A stretch of 64,000 bases of DNA from Polaribacter sp. Its GTDB lineage: Bacteria; Bacteroidota; Bacteroidia; Flavobacteriales; Flavobacteriaceae. The stretch covers positions 1 to 64,000 of the forward strand of contig NZ_JAHEHX010000019.1 of assembly GCF_024639685.1 (NCBI RefSeq). Reading direction: 5' to 3'. A program made the position numbers and the translations under genes. The notes below the pieces were generated by a model. The model did no database searches, was not told the origin of the DNA, and worked only from the letters and a program-made list of their open reading frames with translations. Of the stretch, positions 60,132-64,000 are shown piece after piece; the first letter of the stretch is position 1, and every line of letters starts with the position of its first letter.

Positions 60132-61913
60132 TTAAGCTCTATAAATTTTATCGTATAAATCTTTATATATTTCTAAGATTATTTCTCTCTTCATTTTCAT
60201 TGTAGGTGTTAAATGGCCTGCGTCTATAGACCATTCGTCTGCAGTTAGCTCAAATCGTTTAATTTGTTCCCATTTTCCGAAATTTTGGTTACATTTATTA
60301 ATGGTTCTCTGATATTTATCAATAACCTTGTCATTGTTTATTAATTCTTCTATTGAAGAAAATGATATTCCTTTGTATTTTGCCCAATCTGAAAGAAACT
60401 CAAAGTTAGGTTGAATTATAGCTGCTGGCATTTTTTCATTTTCTCCGACAACCATTACCTGTTCAATAAGCATAGATTGCTTTAATTCTCCTTCTAATAA
60501 AGGTGGAATCACATATTTACCACCAGAGGTTTTAAACATTTCTTTTGTTCTTCCTGTGATTTTTAAATAACCTTCGTTATCTAGTTCTCCTTTATCACCT
60601 GTATGAAAGTAGCCGTTTTTTAAAACTTCTGCTGTTTTTTCTGCCTGTTTGTAATACCCCTGCATAATGTTAGGGCCTTTTACCAAAATCTCTCCATTAT
60701 CTGCTATTTTAACTTCAACATCGTCAATTACTCTTCCTACAGATCCTATTCTAAATCCTTTTTTTCCATTTTCATCTACACAATTTACAGTAACTACAGG
60801 AGAGGTTTCTGTTAAACCATAACCTTCCATAATCGGCATTTCTGCTGCAGCAAAAATTCTTGTTAACCTTGCTTGTAAGGCAGCACTTCCGGAAACCATT
60901 AATTTTAAATTACCCCCCAAAGCTGCCTGCCATTTAGAAAAAATTAGTTTTCTTGCTAAACCTAATTGTTTTTCGTACCACCAGCCATTGGCACCATAAG
61001 GTTCATATTTTAAGCCTAAGTTTACTGCCCAGAAAAATAAAGCTTTTTTAATACCAGATAAATCTTCTCCTTTAAGAATAATTTTATCATAAATTTTTTC
61101 ATATAATCTTGGTACTGCAGTCATAACATTAGGTTTAATGTCCTGTGCATTTTCCGTTAATTTTTCTAAACTTTCTGCGAAATATATTTCAGTACCACAA
61201 AGCTGATATAGATACAATATCATTCGTTCAAACACATGACATACTGGTAAAAAGCTTAATGCTTTATCATTCCCTTTTTCTAACGGTACTCTTTTTTCGC
61301 TTGTTAGAACATTAGAAACAATATTATGATGAGTTAACATAACACCTTTTGGTTTTCCTGTTGTACCAGAAGTATATATAAGTGTTGCCAAATCTCCTGG
61401 TTTAACAGCTTTTTTTCTTGCTTCAACTTCAGGTTGATTTTCTTCTGAAACTCCAAGTTCTAAAACTTCGTTCCAATTTTTTTCATCTTCTATAGCGTCA
61501 AAAGTATAAACACCTTTAAGGTTTGTATTTCCCTTAATTTGATTTAATTTTTCTAAGATAGTTGCATCTGATACAAAACAATAAGTTGCTTCAGAATGAT
61601 TTAAAACATATTCATAATCCTCTTTAGAAATTGTAGGATAAATAGGTACTGTTTGTGCTCCTAATTGTAAACATCCAATATCACAAATATTCCATTCTGT
61701 TCTATTTGTTGTTGAGATAATAGCTATTTTTTCATTTGGAGTTATTCCTAGTTTTAATAGTCCTCTACTAAGTTGATTTGATTTGTTTACGTATTCTTGA
61801 CTTGAAAGTGATTCCCACTTACCATTGTATTTTGTATTTAAAGCTTTATTAAGATTAAATTTTTCTAATTGAAAGTAAGGAAAATCAAATAACCTTGTAA
61901 TTTCTATTGGCAT
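60132..61913 (-). CDS. Long-chain fatty acid-CoA ligase (AMP-binding), second of a tandem pair
   Basis: The 593-residue enzyme activates fatty acids by adenylation and transfers them to CoA. It shows the AMP-binding loop LIYTSGTTGKPKGVM near residue 182, the YGLTETSP motif near residue 356, the HTGDKG hinge region near residue 433 and ITGRTKEMFKTSGGKYVIPP, then the C-terminal lysine region. The SGGKYV form is typical of the FadD15-like bacterial long-chain group. It lies 75 nt after its close paralogue. The substrate chain length cannot be read by eye. Confidence 0.9.
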   Translation of the reverse strand: MPIEITRLFDFPYFQLEKFNLNKALNTKYNGKWESLSSQEYVNKSNQLSRGLLKLGITPNEKIAIISTTNRTEWNICDIGCLQLGAQTVPIYPTISKEDYEYVLNHSEATYCFVSDATILEKLNQIKGNTNLKGVYTFDAIEDEKNWNEVLELGVSEENQPEVEARKKAVKPGDLATLIYTSGTTGKPKGVMLTHHNIVSNVLTSEKRVPLEKGNDKALSFLPVCHVFERMILYLYQLCGTEIYFAESLEKLTENAQDIKPNVMTAVPRLYEKIYDKIILKGEDLSGIKKALFFWAVNLGLKYEPYGANGWWYEKQLGLARKLIFSKWQAALGGNLKLMVSGSAALQARLTRIFAAAEMPIMEGYGLTETSPVVTVNCVDENGKKGFRIGSVGRVIDDVEVKIADNGEILVKGPNIMQGYYKQAEKTAEVLKNGYFHTGDKGELDNEGYLKITGRTKEMFKTSGGKYVIPPLLEGELKQSMLIEQVMVVGENEKMPAAIIQPNFEFLSDWAKYKGISFSSIEELINNDKVIDKYQRTINKCNQNFGKWEQIKRFELTADEWSIDAGHLTPTMKMKREIILEIYKDLYDKIYRA

Positions 61914-61988
61914 ATAATATATTTTGTATCTCGTAAAATTAATGAAATATCCCGTATTTTACAAAAAGATATTTTTAGTCTTATATTT

Positions 61989-63752
61989 TTACGAATTATA
62001 AATTTTTTGATAAAGATTTTTATATTTTTCTTTAATATTTTTTCTTCTCATCTTAAGCGTAGGTGTTAAAAGTCCGTCATCAATTGTCCACTCATTAGAT
62101 GTGATTTCAAATTTTTTTATTTGCTCCCATTGTCCAAAGTCTTGATTATAATAATCAATTTCTTTTTGAATTCTTGAGATTATATTTACATCGGTGCTTA
62201 TATCCTTAATTACATGTTTATGACGTTTACTCCAAACTTTTAAAAATTCGAAATTTGGTTGTATTAGAGCTGCTGGCATTTTTTCTCCTTCTCCAATAAC
62301 CATAACCTGTTCTATAAATCGAGATTGTTTTAAGGCATTTTCTAACACTGTTGGAGCAATATATTTTCCTCCAGATGTTTTAAATATTTCTTTTTTTCGG
62401 TCTGTTATATATAAAAATCCGTCCTCATCAATTTTACCAATATCTCCAGTATGAAGAAAATCATTGATAATTGTTGATTCGGTTAATTCCTTATTTTTAA
62501 AATACCCTAACATTACGTTAGCTCCTTTAATTAAGATTTCGCCATCTTTTGCAATTTTTATTGTTACTCCTTCTAAAACTTTTCCTACAGATCCAATTTT
62601 TAACCCTTTATTTCGCTTATCATTTAGCGTGCCTGCTGGCGAAGATTCTGTCATACCATACCCTTCATAAATTGGCATTCCTGCAGCTGTAAATACCTTA
62701 ATTAGTTTGGCTTGTAAGGGAGCACTTCCAGAAATCATAAATTGTATATTACCTCCAAGAGCTTCTCTCCATTTTTTAAAAATGATTGTTTGCGCAAGTT
62801 TTAACTTTATATCATATAACCTGCTATTTTTGTGATATGGTTCATATTTTTCTCCAATCGCTAAAGCCCAATAGAAAAGCCATTTTTTAAGTCCAGAAAG
62901 TTCACTTCCTTTTGCAATAATTTTGTCGTAAATCTTTTCCAATAGCCTTGGTACTATAGCTAAATAATGAGGTTGAACTTCTTTAATTGTTTCGCCTAAT
63001 TCATCAATACTTTCAGAAAAATATATTTCGAATCCCATAAACACATTATAGTAAGATGCAGCTCTTTCAAAAATATGACAAATGGGTAGGTAGCTCACTA
63101 TTTTTTTATTACCTGTGCTAAGATTTAATTTTTTAGCAGTGCTAAAAACTGAAAATATAATGTTTTTATGAGATAACATTACTCCTTTAGGAGTTCCAGT
63201 AGTTCCAGAGGTATAAATAATTGTCGCTAAATCGTTAGGTTTTATATTCTTTTTTAAGTTATTAATTGCAGCTGTGTAATTTATATTACTTCCTAAAGCT
63301 AAAAAATTTTTCCAATCATAATCTTTTTGAATTTCGTTTAAAGAGAATATTTTTTTCAATTTTGTTTTATTGGCAACTGCTGCTACTTTTTCGTAAAGTT
63401 CTTCACTTGACACAAAACAATAGATTGCTTCAGAATGGTTTAATATGTATTCATAATCTTTTTTAGAAAGTGTTGCGTATAAGGGAACGTTTTGTGCGCC
63501 AATTTGTAAAGTACCGATATCTAGTATATGCCAATTGGGGTTATTGTTCTCAGTTATAACTGCAATTTTTTCACCTGGTTTAACTCCTAATGACAGTAGA
63601 GAGCTGCTAACTTTATTTACTTCTTTAATAAAGGTTTCTGTAGATATTGATTGCCATTTACCATCTTTTTTAAAATTATAAGATTTTTGTAGTGGAGCAT
63701 TATCTAGCTGATAGTATGGGAAATCAAAGATTCTTGTAATTTCGTCAGACAT
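61989..63752 (-). CDS. Long-chain fatty acid-CoA ligase (AMP-binding), first of a tandem pair
   Basis: The 587-residue paralogue of the following gene has IIYTSGTTGTPKGVMLSHKN near residue 179, YGMTESSPAG near residue 353, HTGDIG near residue 428 and ITDRKKEIFKTSGGKYIAPT. The two proteins share their start (EITRIFDFPYYQL versus EITRLFDFPYFQL) and most of their length. Separate gaps and substitutions suggest an old duplication. Expression from one promoter region upstream is likely, though no consensus -7 box was found. Confidence 0.9.
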   Translation of the reverse strand: MSDEITRIFDFPYYQLDNAPLQKSYNFKKDGKWQSISTETFIKEVNKVSSSLLSLGVKPGEKIAVITENNNPNWHILDIGTLQIGAQNVPLYATLSKKDYEYILNHSEAIYCFVSSEELYEKVAAVANKTKLKKIFSLNEIQKDYDWKNFLALGSNINYTAAINNLKKNIKPNDLATIIYTSGTTGTPKGVMLSHKNIIFSVFSTAKKLNLSTGNKKIVSYLPICHIFERAASYYNVFMGFEIYFSESIDELGETIKEVQPHYLAIVPRLLEKIYDKIIAKGSELSGLKKWLFYWALAIGEKYEPYHKNSRLYDIKLKLAQTIIFKKWREALGGNIQFMISGSAPLQAKLIKVFTAAGMPIYEGYGMTESSPAGTLNDKRNKGLKIGSVGKVLEGVTIKIAKDGEILIKGANVMLGYFKNKELTESTIINDFLHTGDIGKIDEDGFLYITDRKKEIFKTSGGKYIAPTVLENALKQSRFIEQVMVIGEGEKMPAALIQPNFEFLKVWSKRHKHVIKDISTDVNIISRIQKEIDYYNQDFGQWEQIKKFEITSNEWTIDDGLLTPTLKMRRKNIKEKYKNLYQKIYNS

Positions 63753-63793
63753 TAACGATTATTTTCTGACAATTTACTAAAAAAGTTTGAAAT

Positions 63794-64000
63794 CTAAGAT
63801 TCTTCCATAGAGTGGTAAACAGAGTTTACATCATCATCTTCCTCTAGTTTTTCTATTAACTTTTCTACATCAGCTTTTTGAGTATCGTTTAATTTAACTG
63901 TTGTTGTAGGTATTCTCTCAAACCCAGAAGATAATATTTCAATATTATTTTCTTCAAAGTATCCTTGCAAAGCTCCAAATTGTTCAAAGGGAGCATATAT
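63794..64000 (-). CDS. YebC/PmpR (TACO1) family protein, C-terminal part
   Basis: Only the last 68 residues are inside the window. They read YAPFEQFGALQGYFEENNIE onward, then RIPTTTVKLNDTQKADVEKL and an acidic end VNSVYHSMEES. This matches the C-terminal domain of the YebC family, whose members bind DNA or help ribosomes through difficult sequences (both roles are reported). The start lies beyond the right edge. It is 41 nt upstream of the ligase pair on the same strand. Confidence 0.88.
   Translation of the reverse strand: MYAPFEQFGALQGYFEENNIEILSSGFERIPTTTVKLNDTQKADVEKLIEKLEEDDDVNSVYHSMEES

Noticed and set aside
1..64000. CRISPR array, prophage, rRNA operon or restriction-type defence locus
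   Set aside because: No regularly spaced repeats, phage structural genes, rRNA sequence or nuclease/methylase defence pair was seen.

Overview
The window is a piece of chromosome from a marine member of the Bacteroidota, almost certainly family Flavobacteriaceae and Polaribacter-like (inference from gene content; no rRNA gene is present to fix the genus). The reasons are very AT-rich DNA, no Shine-Dalgarno leaders, -7 boxes of the form TANNTTTG (several with a TTG or TTTG box exactly 19 nt upstream), a type IX secretion component (PorQ), a SusC/SusD pair, and a laminarin-type polysaccharide utilisation locus (PUL).

Positions 1-15,900 are mainly housekeeping: porQ-cmk, queE, rpsA, glmM, a class V aminotransferase, a lipid A type acyltransferase, a rhomboid protease, tRNA-Gly(TCC) and tRNA-Met(CAT), a START-like protein, a class IV aminotransferase, a YqgE protein, HU, and a recQ-fmt operon headed by a small P-loop ATPase. 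Positions 15,900-27,400 hold a DUF493 protein followed by three SurA/PpiC-type periplasmic folding factors and a MoxR ATPase, then rsmD with a DUF3822 protein and an unknown membrane protein, a Dda/RecD-like helicase, an LpxR-type lipid A deacylase, and two tandem polyphosphate kinase 2 genes.

Positions 27,400-30,300 are a decay zone. It contains the frameshifted tail of a type IX secreted protein, the broken C-terminus of a probable GH13 amylase, another possible gene remnant, and two overlapping tiny membrane-protein genes, around intact Smr-domain and cysteine desulfurase genes.

Positions 30,445-50,106 are one complete beta-glucan PUL: a membrane-anchored propeller/LuxR regulator, SusC, SusD, two surface glycan-binding lipoproteins, a clan GH-A hydrolase, a GH149-type beta-1,3-glucan phosphorylase, a GH17 lipoprotein, a GH30 enzyme and a GPH-type sugar transporter. 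The inferred flow is: bind glucan at the surface, import through SusCD, remove beta-1,6 branches (GH30), cut beta-1,3 chains (GH17 and perhaps the GH-A enzyme), carry oligosaccharides into the cytoplasm, and phosphorolyse them to glucose-1-phosphate. A strong intrinsic terminator sits between the binding genes and the enzyme genes.

Positions 50,100-64,000 hold envelope genes (DUF4369 lipoprotein, DUF819 and DUF2490 proteins, a large Asp-box propeller protein). They also hold a compact seven-gene operon led by an SPFH protein whose reading frame is broken by one base in a T7-G-T7 tract, followed by two glycine-zipper miniproteins, a DUF4177 protein, a PH-like membrane protein, an alpha/beta hydrolase and an Arc-type DNA-binding protein. 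An S1/P1 nuclease, two tandem long-chain acyl-CoA ligases and the end of a YebC/PmpR gene close the window. No CRISPR array, insertion sequence, prophage or rRNA operon was seen.
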